Positions 6,628 through 16,164 of a stretch of 45,196 bases of DNA are shown here, in pieces. This DNA is from an uncultured Prevotella sp. (GTDB lineage Bacteria > Bacteroidota > Bacteroidia > Bacteroidales > Bacteroidaceae). The notes below the pieces were generated by a model. It was not told the origin of the DNA and searched no databases. It worked only from the letters and a program-made list of their open reading frames with translations. The stretch spans positions 1 through 45,196 of the forward strand of contig URDM01000015.1 in NCBI GenBank assembly GCA_900546575.1. Reading direction: 5' to 3'. The position numbers were made by a program, and so were the translations under genes. Numbering within the stretch: position 1 is the first letter of the stretch; the number at the start of each line of letters is the position of its first letter.

Positions 6628-9600
6628 ATGAAGCCAGTTGTAAAGAAATCGCTCATTGCCGTGGCGGCAGTTGTTGCCACGCCAATCTTAATCCTGATTC
6701 TGATGGCAGTGCTGCTTTATGTGCCGCCAGTGCAGAACTGGGCGGTAAGGCAAGTGGCTTCATATGCTTCTGAGTCGACCGGTATGACAGTACGGGTTGA
6801 CCGTGTGCGCCTGCGCTTTCCGTTAGACCTGACCGTCAACGGATTCTTGGCTACACAACCCAACGACTCACTCCGCAACATAACCGATACTATTGCCGAC
6901 GCCCGACAGCTTACTGTCAGCGTGCGCCTGCGCCCGTTGTTTCATGGCAATGTAGTGGTCGACCGCCTCGAATTGGCAGATACCAAACTCAATACAGCCC
7001 GTTTCGTACCCTCGGCACGTGTCAAGGGACGCGTCGGACTGCTGTCGCTGCGCAGTCGAAGCATCAATCTTAATGACGAGACAGTACACATCGACCGTGC
7101 CGAATTGAAGGGTGCACGTCTGGATGTAGCCCTTAGCGACACCGTTCCGGAAGATACTACAAGCACACCGTCGCACTGGAACATCTCACTTGACCGCCTT
7201 GACATAGCCGACACAAAGGCTACGGTGCACATGCCGGGCGATTCTATGCGCATCGCAGCAGGTATTGGCAGGCTGGAGGCACGCAATGGTAGCTTCAACC
7301 TGTTTGATGGAACGTATAGTGTAGGCTCGCTCGACTGGCGCGAGGGTACGCTCAACTACGACATGCGCTACACCCAGTCGCAGCCGGGTCTCGACTATAA
7401 TCATATAGCGCTATCCGCCATAGCCATGCACGTCGATTCGCTGCACTATAGCGACGCAGGTGTAAGGCTGAGGCTCAAGGAATGTGCGCTGAAGGAGAAG
7501 AGCGGACTGCAAATAAACGAATTCTCAACCTATCTTTTGCTTGATTCTACACACGTGTGGTTGCCCGACATGCGTCTGCGCACACCTCGGTCAATGCTCA
7601 CGGCAAAGGTTAAGATGGACCTTTCGACATTTGCCGAAAGCAATCCGGGCGTTATGGATGTCAACATCAAGGGTTATGTGGTAAAGACAGATTTCGTGCC
7701 GCTGCTTGGATTCTTGCCCAAGGAGATGCTGCGCACTATGCCTGCCACACCCATAACGGTCAATGCCGACATCAACGGCAATATGCGTCGGCTCAGCATC
7801 AACGAACTTTCGCTGACTTATCCCACCGCCTTCGCACTCAAGGCGAGCGGCAAAGCACGTAACATTACATCCCCCGACCGTCTGCGTGCCGACATAAAGG
7901 CTGAGGGACGTACATACAATCTCGACTTCATCAAGACTATGCTGCCACGCTCGGTGGCAGCTTCGTTCAACATACCGTACGGCATTGGGCTTAAAGCCAA
8001 TGTGCATGCCGACGGACAGCGTTATGCTGCCGACTTCAATGTGAGCGAAGGTGGCGGACATGTAGGCGGAAAAGCATCGGTCGACATGCGTCGCATGGCT
8101 TACAACGCCACTCTCTCGGCTAAGAGTCTGCACCTTTCCCACTTCGTGCCGGGACTCGCAGCAGGACCTTTTACGGGCAGTCTGAAGGCTCACGGAATAG
8201 GCACCGACATGCTGTCGCCACACACTTCACTCGATGCAGAGGGTAGTGTCGACGAGTTCAGATATGCCGGTTACGACCTTTCTAACATGAAGCTCACAGC
8301 CAATGTACACAATGGAGTGGGCCATGCGTTGCTCGACAGCCATACACCATTGCTGCAGGGCACTATCAATCTGAATGCACTCATGAACGGCAAACGCATG
8401 GATGCACAGCTGGCGTGCGACCTCATCAATGCCGACTTTATGCGTATGGGTATAAGCAAGCGTCCGCTTACAGCCTCACTGCGCGCTGATGTCGACCTGG
8501 CGAGCGACTTTAAGATAAATCACACAGCCCGTGGAGTCATCGGCAACATCATTGTGCGCGACAGTTTGAAAACATACACACCCGAAAGAATCTCGCTCGA
8601 CATATTCACACGCCGCGATTCTACCCACGCGGCAGTCACTTGCGGCGACTTTGCGCTGCGTCTGAACGGCAGCGGTACGATAGAGCGCATCATGAAGCAG
8701 CTGGAGAATGTCAATGAAGAGGCAATGCGGCAGTCGAAGGAGAGATATATCGACCAGTTGCGATTGCGCGAACGTCTGCCCGATGTAACCCTTTACTTCG
8801 ACGCCGGACGCGAAAACATCTTCGCACGTACCCTGCGCCACTTCGGTTACGACTTCCACAACGCATATATAGATATGTCTACGTCGCCCTCGAAGGGCAT
8901 CAATGGCAAGCTGAGCCTTGACTCTCTCGTGGCATCGGGCGTACAGCTCGACACCATCCGGCTTGCATTCAAGTCGGATTCGGTCAAGACCGACTTCGAA
9001 GGACAAGTGCGCAACAACCGCTACAACAAGCAGTTTGTGTTCGACGCGCGCTTCCGTGGAGCCTTCCACGAGCAGTCGCTGTATTTCGGAACACGCATAT
9101 TCGATGCCCGCGAACGTCTTGGCATCGCCCTCGGATTGCGTGCACAGATGGAGCATAATGGCGTGCGTGTGTCGTTGGGAGGCATCGACCCCGTGTTGGG
9201 ATATAAGAAATTCAAGGTCAACAAGAACAACTATGTGTTCTTTGCCAACGATAAGCGGCTCTCTGCCGATATGGCTCTGCGTGCCGATGACGGCATGGCT
9301 GTGCGCGTATATACCAACGACAGCACCGAAGCATTGCAGGACGTGACTATCGGACTGACACGTTTCGACCTGCAGAAGGTGCTCGCCGTAGTGCCTTATG
9401 CGCCTAATATATCGGGCATTCTCAACGGCGACTTCCACTACATATCGCAACATGAGGGCGACATGTCGGTTTCGTCGTCGGTGAGTGTGGACAAGATGAC
9501 TTACGAGGGTTGCCCGATAGGCAATCTGTCGAGCGAGTTTGTGTATATGCCGAAGGGCAATATGCGTGAGCATTACGTTGACGGAACGCTGTCGATGGAC

Positions 9601-11256
9601 AACTATGAGGTGTGCTCACTTACGGGATCGTACAACACCGAAGGCGAAGGCACGCTCGATGCCGACCTCAACATGTCGCGTACACCGCTGCTTCTGCTCA
9701 ACGGATTCGTCCCCGACCGCATCATAGGATTCAAGGGTTATGCCCAGGGCGAGGTGAAAGTGCACGGTTCGCTCAGTCGTCCTGATGTCGACGGCGAGGT
9801 ATATTTCGACTCAGCCTATGTCGTAAGCGAACCTTATGGCATCGAGATGCGCATGTGCGACGACCCGCTCACCATCACCAACAGCCGACTTTCGCTCGAG
9901 AACTTCCAGCTCTTTGCACGCAACGGCAACCCGCTTACGCTGCGTGGATATGTCGACTTTGCCGATGTGGCAAACATGTCGCTCAACGTAAGGATGCGTG
10001 CCGACAACTATCTGCTTATCGATTCGAAGGAGACTGCACGCTCGGAGGCTTACGGAAAGGCTTGGGTCAACTTCCTCGGATTGGCTGAAGGTCCGCTCGA
10101 TGCGCTGCGTGTGCGTGGCCGACTCGATGTATTGGGCTCTACAGACATTACTTATATATTGCGCGACTCGCCTCTCAGCACCGACAACCAGCTCGACGGA
10201 CTCGTCAAGTTTGTCAACTTCCGCGACCCCGATGCCGTAACGGTGACACGTCCGCCCATCAACGGACTCAACATGGACCTCACTGTCAACATCGACGACG
10301 GCACACATGTGATGTGCGCACTAAATGCCGACCACTCCAACTATGTCGACCTGATAGGCGGAGGCAACCTGCGCATGCTCTATACAGCAAGCGACGGACT
10401 GAGTCTGTACGGCCGTTACACCATAGGTTCGGGCGAAATGAAGTACTCATTGCCCGTAATTCCGCTCAAGACGTTCACCATCAAGGACGGAAGCTATGCC
10501 GAATTCTCGGGCGACCCGATGAATCCGCGACTCAACATCACGGCTACTGAGGAGAACAAGACTACCGTAACGAGTGACGGTGGAGCCGGTCGCAGTGTGA
10601 CATTCGAGTGTGGCGTGGTGATAACCAAGACGCTTAAGGACATGGGATTGCAGTTTACTATCGACGCCCCCGACGACCAGCAGATGCACAACGAACTCAT
10701 GACGCAGTCGGTAGAGAATCGTGGCAAGCTCGCAGTGACCATGCTTACAACAGGCATGTACCTCGCCGACGGCAACACCAACTCGTTCTCGATGAACAAT
10801 GCACTCAGTGCGTTCCTCAATTCGCAGATAAATGCCATCAGCGGCAATGCTCTTCGCACGCTCGATCTGTCGTTCGGCATGGACAACACTACGCTCGGTT
10901 CGGGCCAGGTACATACCGACTACTCGTTCAAATTCTCAAAGCGATTCTGGAACAACCGCCTTCGTATCGTCATAGGCGGAAAGGTTTCGAGTGGTGCCGA
11001 GATAGAAAACCAGAACGAAACGTTCTTCGACAACGTGACGTTTGAGTATCGACTCTCGCCCAACTCCAACAAGTATCTGAAGCTGTTCTACGACCGCGAC
11101 TCTTACGACTGGCTCGAAGGCTATGTCGAACAGTTTGGAGGAGGTTTCCTATGGCGCAAGAAGATGGACAGCCTTAAGGAAATATTCCGTTTCAGAAAGC
11201 CGAAACAGGCAGACCTGCCGGAACTGCTCAACGACACTACACGACAGAAGAAATGA
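6628..11256 (+). CDS. tamB: TamB-like translocation/assembly module protein (DUF490 family)
   Basis: A 1542-residue inner-membrane-anchored periplasmic bridge. An N-terminal signal anchor (about residues 9-33, the hydrophobic run around VVATPILILILMAVLLY) is followed by a long beta-rich body of repeated NGxxxx, VDxxxx and ADLNxx strands typical of AsmA/TamB beta-groove proteins that move phospholipids between membranes. The last 400 or so residues, with GxxxxGxLxxxGSTDITYILRDSPL-like strands and a C-terminal DYSFKFSKRFWNNRLRIVIGG block, correspond to the DUF490 domain that contacts the partner barrel. It overlaps the next gene by ATGA, so the two are translationally coupled, as expected of a TamB and TamA/TamL-like pair. 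Confidence 0.9.
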   Translation: MKPVVKKSLIAVAAVVATPILILILMAVLLYVPPVQNWAVRQVASYASESTGMTVRVDRVRLRFPLDLTVNGFLATQPNDSLRNITDTIADARQLTVSVRLRPLFHGNVVVDRLELADTKLNTARFVPSARVKGRVGLLSLRSRSINLNDETVHIDRAELKGARLDVALSDTVPEDTTSTPSHWNISLDRLDIADTKATVHMPGDSMRIAAGIGRLEARNGSFNLFDGTYSVGSLDWREGTLNYDMRYTQSQPGLDYNHIALSAIAMHVDSLHYSDAGVRLRLKECALKEKSGLQINEFSTYLLLDSTHVWLPDMRLRTPRSMLTAKVKMDLSTFAESNPGVMDVNIKGYVVKTDFVPLLGFLPKEMLRTMPATPITVNADINGNMRRLSINELSLTYPTAFALKASGKARNITSPDRLRADIKAEGRTYNLDFIKTMLPRSVAASFNIPYGIGLKANVHADGQRYAADFNVSEGGGHVGGKASVDMRRMAYNATLSAKSLHLSHFVPGLAAGPFTGSLKAHGIGTDMLSPHTSLDAEGSVDEFRYAGYDLSNMKLTANVHNGVGHALLDSHTPLLQGTINLNALMNGKRMDAQLACDLINADFMRMGISKRPLTASLRADVDLASDFKINHTARGVIGNIIVRDSLKTYTPERISLDIFTRRDSTHAAVTCGDFALRLNGSGTIERIMKQLENVNEEAMRQSKERYIDQLRLRERLPDVTLYFDAGRENIFARTLRHFGYDFHNAYIDMSTSPSKGINGKLSLDSLVASGVQLDTIRLAFKSDSVKTDFEGQVRNNRYNKQFVFDARFRGAFHEQSLYFGTRIFDARERLGIALGLRAQMEHNGVRVSLGGIDPVLGYKKFKVNKNNYVFFANDKRLSADMALRADDGMAVRVYTNDSTEALQDVTIGLTRFDLQKVLAVVPYAPNISGILNGDFHYISQHEGDMSVSSSVSVDKMTYEGCPIGNLSSEFVYMPKGNMREHYVDGTLSMDNYEVCSLTGSYNTEGEGTLDADLNMSRTPLLLLNGFVPDRIIGFKGYAQGEVKVHGSLSRPDVDGEVYFDSAYVVSEPYGIEMRMCDDPLTITNSRLSLENFQLFARNGNPLTLRGYVDFADVANMSLNVRMRADNYLLIDSKETARSEAYGKAWVNFLGLAEGPLDALRVRGRLDVLGSTDITYILRDSPLSTDNQLDGLVKFVNFRDPDAVTVTRPPINGLNMDLTVNIDDGTHVMCALNADHSNYVDLIGGGNLRMLYTASDGLSLYGRYTIGSGEMKYSLPVIPLKTFTIKDGSYAEFSGDPMNPRLNITATEENKTTVTSDGGAGRSVTFECGVVITKTLKDMGLQFTIDAPDDQQMHNELMTQSVENRGKLAVTMLTTGMYLADGNTNSFSMNNALSAFLNSQINAISGNALRTLDLSFGMDNTTLGSGQVHTDYSFKFSKRFWNNRLRIVIGGKVSSGAEIENQNETFFDNVTFEYRLSPNSNKYLKLFYDRDSYDWLEGYVEQFGGGFLWRKKMDSLKEIFRFRKPKQADLPELLNDTTRQKK

Positions 11257-13649
11257 ACATAAAAGCCGTATATAAAGATATGAACGCAATAGGAAACAAC
11301 AGCATACTGACACTCTCACGCCTGTGGAAGGGCGTGATGGGTGTGCTCGGCATAATGCTTCTGGCATCGTGTTCGGAGACTGCGAGCGTGCCCGAGGGCG
11401 ACCAATTGTACACCGGACAGCGCAAAATAAAATACGAAAACTATAAGGCAAGCGACCACTTCAGCACCACTCAGGAAGAGGTGGAGGCGGCTCTTGCCAC
11501 CGAACCGAACGGAGCCATATTCGGAAGTTCGTACTATCGCTCGCCATTCCCTTACCGTTTGTGGATATACAACGCATTCCACACCAGCGACGAGGGTCTG
11601 GGCAGATGGATACGCAAGACTTTCGGCAAGGCACCAGTGCTTATGAGCAACGTCAATCCGCGTCTGCGGTCGCAGGTGGCACGCGAACTGCTGCGTGCAC
11701 GCGGCTATTTCGGGTCGTATGTCAACTACGACATCATCACAAAGTCAAACCCCAAGAAAGCCAAGATAGGCTATACCGTCAACCTCGGCGACCTTACCAC
11801 CATCGACACATTGACTTACGTGAACTTCCCCGTTGAGGCTCAGCATCTCATCGATTCCACATCGGCAGAATCGTTGGTGCACAAGGGCGACCCCTTCGAC
11901 GTGTCGACGCTCGACGCCGAGCGCACACGTGTGTCGACCCTATTGCGCAACAACGGCTACTTCTACTATCAACCGGGCTACGCTACATATCTGGCTGACA
12001 CCCTGGCGGCGCAGAACAAGGCGCAGGTGAAGCTACAGTATGCCGACAGTCTGCCCTCGCAGATAGGCCGGAAGTGGTATATCGGCCACATAAATCTTCA
12101 AATGCGGCGCAACGTGATGCAACAGCTCACCGACTCCGTGACTTTTCGCGACTACACAATAGTATATACGGGCAAGCGCACGCCTATCCGTGCGGGTGTG
12201 ATAGCGCGCGACTTGAAGATGCGACCGGGTCAATTATACAGCTATAACACCTACCAGCAGTCGGTCAATACGCTCACTTCGAAGGGACTTTTCTCTCGTG
12301 TTGACCTCGGATTCGCCCCGCGCGACACCTCGGCAGCCTGCGATACGCTCGACCTTACGCTCGATTGCGTGTTCGACAAGCCTTACGACTTCTCTATCGA
12401 GGCAAATGTGGTGGGCAAGACGACGGGCCGTGTGGGTCCGGGAGCGGTCATGAGTGTAGTTAGACGCAACGCTTTCCGTGGCGGCGAGAAGCTGTCGGTC
12501 AATCTGAAGGGTTCGTACGAGTGGCAGACCGGACACCGTGCCGACGGTACAAGTTCGAAGTTCAACTCGTATGAGTATGGTGCCGACGTGTCGCTTGAGA
12601 TGCCACGACTGATGTTTGTAGACCGTTTGATTGAGCGTGTACGTACCAAACGCTGGCTGAGCGGACAAAAGGTGAAGCCCAACAACACAGTATCGAACAC
12701 GCTTATCAAGGCTTCGAGCGACGTGCTCAACCGTTCGGGCTACTTCAAGCGCCACATCGTGTCGGGCGAATTGACATATACCATCCAGCCCGCGCCCAAT
12801 AGGGTGCACCAGTTCTCGCCCCTCATACTGCAATACGAATACATGCAGAAGCAGACCGAGGCTTTCAAGGAGATAGTGAGTCAAAGTCCGTATCTGCTAA
12901 TATCAATGGCCGACCAGTTTGTGCCTAAGATGCGCTACACGTTTACATATCAGTCGCGTTCCAACTTCCGCAACCCTATATACTGGCAATTGTCGGTGAG
13001 CGAGGCTTCCAATCTCCTTTCGCTTGGCTATCTGGCAAGCGGCGAGAAGTGGAACAAGAAGGGAAAGACGATGTTCAAGAACCCCTATGCTCAGTTCTTG
13101 AAGATAGAGACCGACTATCGCAAGACGTGGCAGGTGTCTGACCACAGCCAATTGGTGGGTCATGTGAATGCCGGCGTGATATGGTCGTACGGCAATGCCA
13201 GTGCAGCTCCATACAGTGAGCAGTTCTATGTGGGCGGTGCCAACAGCATACGCGCCTTCAACGTGCGCAGCATAGGTCCGGGCCGCTACTACACCAATCA
13301 GTCGCGACTGTCGTATATGGACCAGACGGGCGACATAAAGTTTCAGGCCAATGTGGAGTATCGTCCGCGTCTGTTCGGCAATCTGTACGGAGCGCTCTTC
13401 GTAGATGCCGGCAACGTATGGGCATTGCGCAACGACGGCTATCGTGAAGGATCGAAGCTGCAGATGAAGAACCTGCTGAAGGACATGGCATTGGGCACAG
13501 GTGTGGGCATACGCTACGACTTGGAGTTCTTCGTTCTGCGTCTCGACTGGGGTATCGGTATCCATGTGCCCTACAAGAGCGGATTCTACAACATGAACAG
13601 TTTCAAGGATTCGCAGAGTCTGCATTTCGCAATCGGCTATCCGTTCTGA
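11253..13649 (+). CDS. tamL: Lipidated BamA/TamA-family outer-membrane barrel protein (TamL type)
   Basis: A 798-residue Omp85-family protein, partner of the preceding TamB homologue. The N-terminus has a lipoprotein signal with lipobox LASC, Cys40 being the lipidated residue; an internal ATG at 11280 would give a more usual signal length. Residues about 60-400 form POTRA-like domains (for example FPVEAQHLIDST and PIRAGVIARDLKMRPGQLYSYN). The C-terminal half is the 16-strand barrel, with the GGANSIRAFNVRSIGPG segment corresponding to the conserved VRGF/Y loop and an aromatic C-terminus (FAIGYPF). Lipidation distinguishes the Bacteroidota TamL type from BamA. The ATG lies inside the tamB stop (ATGA). 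Confidence 0.88.
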   Translation: MNIKAVYKDMNAIGNNSILTLSRLWKGVMGVLGIMLLASCSETASVPEGDQLYTGQRKIKYENYKASDHFSTTQEEVEAALATEPNGAIFGSSYYRSPFPYRLWIYNAFHTSDEGLGRWIRKTFGKAPVLMSNVNPRLRSQVARELLRARGYFGSYVNYDIITKSNPKKAKIGYTVNLGDLTTIDTLTYVNFPVEAQHLIDSTSAESLVHKGDPFDVSTLDAERTRVSTLLRNNGYFYYQPGYATYLADTLAAQNKAQVKLQYADSLPSQIGRKWYIGHINLQMRRNVMQQLTDSVTFRDYTIVYTGKRTPIRAGVIARDLKMRPGQLYSYNTYQQSVNTLTSKGLFSRVDLGFAPRDTSAACDTLDLTLDCVFDKPYDFSIEANVVGKTTGRVGPGAVMSVVRRNAFRGGEKLSVNLKGSYEWQTGHRADGTSSKFNSYEYGADVSLEMPRLMFVDRLIERVRTKRWLSGQKVKPNNTVSNTLIKASSDVLNRSGYFKRHIVSGELTYTIQPAPNRVHQFSPLILQYEYMQKQTEAFKEIVSQSPYLLISMADQFVPKMRYTFTYQSRSNFRNPIYWQLSVSEASNLLSLGYLASGEKWNKKGKTMFKNPYAQFLKIETDYRKTWQVSDHSQLVGHVNAGVIWSYGNASAAPYSEQFYVGGANSIRAFNVRSIGPGRYYTNQSRLSYMDQTGDIKFQANVEYRPRLFGNLYGALFVDAGNVWALRNDGYREGSKLQMKNLLKDMALGTGVGIRYDLEFFVLRLDWGIGIHVPYKSGFYNMNSFKDSQSLHFAIGYPF

Positions 13650-13705
13650 TGCCGATGGCAGAGGCAAGGGTGAAGCCGACAAATAAAAACAGGTTCATCC
13701 GAAAG

Positions 13706-13965
13706 CCAGAGTGACACAACAGTTTTGAAAATAATCTAACTGTAGGAGGCTATGGCGTTTATACGAGTTTTGAATTATACGGGCTGAAAGCCCAATAAGC
13801 ACATAGCCCAGGGCACCGCCCTGGGTGTACGGATAGATAAAAGCAGAACGCCCTGTAAGGGCAAAAGCATTGATAATTAGTGCTTTTGCCCTTACAGGGC
13901 GCATTGTTTTTGGTGGATTGTTTCCTCAGGGCGTTGCCCTGGGCTATGTGCTTCTGCCCCTTTGG
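13706..13965 (+). repeat. Composite hairpin-rich interspersed repeat, copy 2
   Basis: This matches the reverse complement of 1-245 over most of its length. The strongest structure is a perfect hairpin at 13849-13901 with 21-bp arms and an 11-nt loop; a CCCAGGGC/GCCCTGGG hairpin (about 13807-13825) and a GGGCT/AGCCC hairpin lie upstream, and another GGGCGTTGCCC-type stem near 13928-13943. It fills the gap between tamL and the converging radical SAM gene, where the structure could also end both transcripts. Reading frames in it encode nothing recognisable. Confidence 0.75.
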
Positions 13966-14027
13966 GGCGTGTGGCTTTGACTTTAGATTTACACTTTTTG
14001 TTTGTATTGTTCCATAGAATATACCCT

Positions 14028-14810
14028 TTAGTATGCAGCGATGCAATTGAAGCCTTCGGCTGCTACACGGTCGCGGATAGTATTGAGTTCTTCGTGCGTG
14101 GCCTTGCGCAATGTCGGGCATGGAGTTTCGCGGTCGATGGTGTATATCATCACTTCCGACGGGCGTATTTGTCGCACGGCTGCGAGCCACGGCTCAACGA
14201 AGCGGTCGCTGGTGTTGGATACGTCGCGCCCGAGGTCGTCAGTTCCGTTCATGAATATGGTCTGAATGATGACGTGACCATTGAACGACTGCATCTCCTT
14301 GATTATCCGCTCCACGTCGTAGGCAGGCGAAACGGGGCGGTCCACATTATTTATATATATAGGGTCAACGGTGTCGAGCTTCATTATATTATTGTCTACG
14401 AGCATCAAGGCACGGTGTACGTCGGGTCGGACGGCAAGCGTTGAGTTGGTCAGTACCGAAACCTTTGCGTCGGGATAGTAATCGTTGCGTAGCCGTATGG
14501 TGTCCTCGACGATGCCCAGAAAGTCGGGATGGCCGGTAGGTTCGCCGTTGCCCGAGAACGTAATCACGTCGAGAGCCGACCCGTTTGCTTTCATTTCCTT
14601 GAGTTTCGACTCAAGTTCTGTGGCTATGTACAGGCGTGTAGGGCGTGGCGATGAAGTGTGGCGGTTGCGATTGTAGCCCACTTCGCAGTATATACAGTCG
14701 AACGTACATATCTTTCCGTCGCTCGGATTGACGTTCACTCCGAGCGATATTCCCAGTCGGCGGCTGTGTATCGGTCCGACGATAGGAGAGGGGTAGAGTA
14801 TTGTTGACAT
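14028..14810 (-). CDS. Radical SAM protein (COG0731-like)
   Basis: A 260-residue radical S-adenosylmethionine enzyme. The cluster motif is CTFDCIYC (C-x3-C-x2-C) at about residues 34-41, followed by GNGEPTGHPDF, the family's SAM-binding GGE-like motif, at about 90-100. The N-terminal SPIVGPIHSRRLGISLGVNVNP is characteristic of the small radical SAM family grouped with wyosine-type enzymes in COG0731, whose substrate in bacteria is not established. It has a leader of about 150 nt containing a five-hairpin repeat array, which is unusual. It is divergent from ftsX. Confidence 0.85.
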   Translation of the reverse strand: MSTILYPSPIVGPIHSRRLGISLGVNVNPSDGKICTFDCIYCEVGYNRNRHTSSPRPTRLYIATELESKLKEMKANGSALDVITFSGNGEPTGHPDFLGIVEDTIRLRNDYYPDAKVSVLTNSTLAVRPDVHRALMLVDNNIMKLDTVDPIYINNVDRPVSPAYDVERIIKEMQSFNGHVIIQTIFMNGTDDLGRDVSNTSDRFVEPWLAAVRQIRPSEVMIYTIDRETPCPTLRKATHEELNTIRDRVAAEGFNCIAAY

Positions 14811-14845
14811 ATATGTATGAAATTAGTGTTTTTCTTGTCTGTTTT

Positions 14846-14950
14846 CAAAAGGACTCCTTTTGCCTTGCGAAAGGACTCCTTTTGGTGTGCAAAAGGACCC
14901 CTTTTGGAGTGTAAAAGGACTCCTTTTGGAGAGCAAAAGGACTCCTTTTG
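14846..14950. repeat. Five-unit 22-bp palindrome array (YAAAAGGASTCCTTTTG), copy 2
   Basis: Five 17-bp palindromes begin at 14846, 14868, 14890, 14912 and 14934 with 5-bp spacers, an exact 22-bp period. All five are almost intact. The array lies between the minus-strand promoter at 14970-14977 and the ATG of the radical SAM gene at 14810, so it would be transcribed as five short hairpins in that 5' leader. Confidence 0.88.
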
Positions 14951-14969
14951 AAAAAGCCCCGTTGCAATG

Positions 14970-14977
14970 CAAAGTTA
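14970..14977 (-). promoter_or_regulatory. -7 element for the radical SAM gene
   Basis: CAAAGTTA on the plus strand is TAACTTTG on the minus strand. The predicted start near 14964 implies a leader of about 154 nt. No good TTG at -33 is visible. Confidence 0.5.
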
Positions 14978-15171
14978 CAGTTATATTTTGACATACGAAT
15001 GGCTGTGCAGCAAATAATTTCAAATGCGGCAGATTGCCAGTCGTTGTCCGGTTTGTTACGGCTGCTGCTACAGCCTTCGCGGGCTGCGTGTTAATTGTGG
15101 TTAATTGCTCGCTGTTACAATTTTTTTTTTGTTATTTTGCAGGAAATTTGGTATAATATACCCTTTAGAAA

Positions 15172-16050
15172 ATGGCAAAAAGAAGGAAAAAGACCGGCAG
15201 TCGTCACGGATTGCAGGCAGTAACGTTGTGCATTAGCACGGCTATGGTGCTGATATTGTTGGGTTTGGTTGTGTTCTCGGTGCTCACTGCGCGCAACCTC
15301 TCTACGTATGTTAAACAGAATATTGTGGTGACACTGATGCTTCAGGACGACATGACGTCGGGCGAAGCAAAGCAGTTCTGCTCCAAACTGAAGCAGCGAC
15401 CGTACATCTGCCGACTCGACTATATAAGTAAGGAGCAGGCGTTGCGCGAGGGCATCAAGACGCTCGGAGCCGATCCGCGCGAGTTTGCCGACACCAATCC
15501 GTTCCTTTCTTCGATAGAAATAACGCTGAATGCCGACTATGCCAACACCGATTCGCTTCAGCTCATCTCGCGCGAACTTAAAGCTTACTCCAAAGTGAGC
15601 GAGGTGAAGTATCAGAAGGACCTGATTGACAGCGTAAATGCCAACATCGCCAAGATAAGCATCGTGTTGCTCACGATAGCGTTGTTGCTCACCATCGTGT
15701 CGTTCTCGCTCATCAACAACACCATCCGACTCAGTGTCTACGCCCGCCGCTTCTCCATACACACGATGAAGCTTGTGGGTGCGTCGTGGGGATTCATCCG
15801 TGCACCGTTCGTGCGCCGCTATATGCTGCTTGGACTGCTTGCAGCCATCATAGCCTGCATAGCCCTGGGCGGAGCCATATACATATTATATATGTATGAG
15901 CCCGACATCCTTGAGGTGCTCACATGGCAGGTTTTGGCTATAACAGCCGGCACGGTAGTGTTCTTTGGACTATTCATCACGGCCCTCTGTTCGACCATTT
16001 CGGTCAACAAGTTCCTGAAGATGAAGGCGGGAGACCTATACAAGATTTAA
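15172..16050 (+). CDS. ftsX: Cell-division ABC-transporter-like permease FtsX
   Basis: With the ATPase FtsE, FtsX couples the cytokinetic ring to periplasmic peptidoglycan hydrolases. The 292-residue protein has the family's layout: a basic N-terminus (MAKRRKK), one membrane helix at about 21-43, an extracytoplasmic domain of about 130 residues, then three helices at about 160-185, 213-236 and 250-275. Conserved stretches include NTIRLSVYARRFSIHTMKLVGAS before the third helix. ftsE is not adjacent, as is usual in Bacteroidota. It leads the run DUF3098-uppP-truB-queA-folK. Confidence 0.92.
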   Translation: MAKRRKKTGSRHGLQAVTLCISTAMVLILLGLVVFSVLTARNLSTYVKQNIVVTLMLQDDMTSGEAKQFCSKLKQRPYICRLDYISKEQALREGIKTLGADPREFADTNPFLSSIEITLNADYANTDSLQLISRELKAYSKVSEVKYQKDLIDSVNANIAKISIVLLTIALLLTIVSFSLINNTIRLSVYARRFSIHTMKLVGASWGFIRAPFVRRYMLLGLLAAIIACIALGGAIYILYMYEPDILEVLTWQVLAITAGTVVFFGLFITALCSTISVNKFLKMKAGDLYKI

Positions 16051-16164
16051 TGATTAATGTTTAATGATTAATGTTTACCTTACGCGCTAAACATTGATAA
16101 TTAAACACTAAGCTTTAAAATTAAACATTGAACATTAATAATTAAACATTAATAAAAAAGAAAA
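16051..16164. repeat. AT-rich spacer of inverted TTAATGTTTAA-type repeats
   Basis: Copies of TGATTAATGTTTA on the plus strand face copies of TAAACATTgATAATTAA downstream, so the spacer can fold into one or more AT-rich hairpins. A sister spacer with the same motifs lies at 16390-16512. Both precede genes that begin with GTG. Confidence 0.6.

Noticed and set aside
8476..9573. 365-codon open frame antisense to tamB
   Set aside because: It lies wholly inside a confident gene with strong third-position bias, has no recognisable domain and no promoter; long antisense frames are expected in GC-richer genes here.
13695..14190. Minus-strand frames through the composite repeat
   Set aside because: Their sequence comes from the hairpin repeat, which also occurs at 1-140; they are typical spurious repeat-derived predictions.
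14846..14950. Possible CRISPR array
   Set aside because: Spacers are only 5 bp, repeats are 17 bp and self-palindromic, there are no cas genes, and the same array occurs at several loci.
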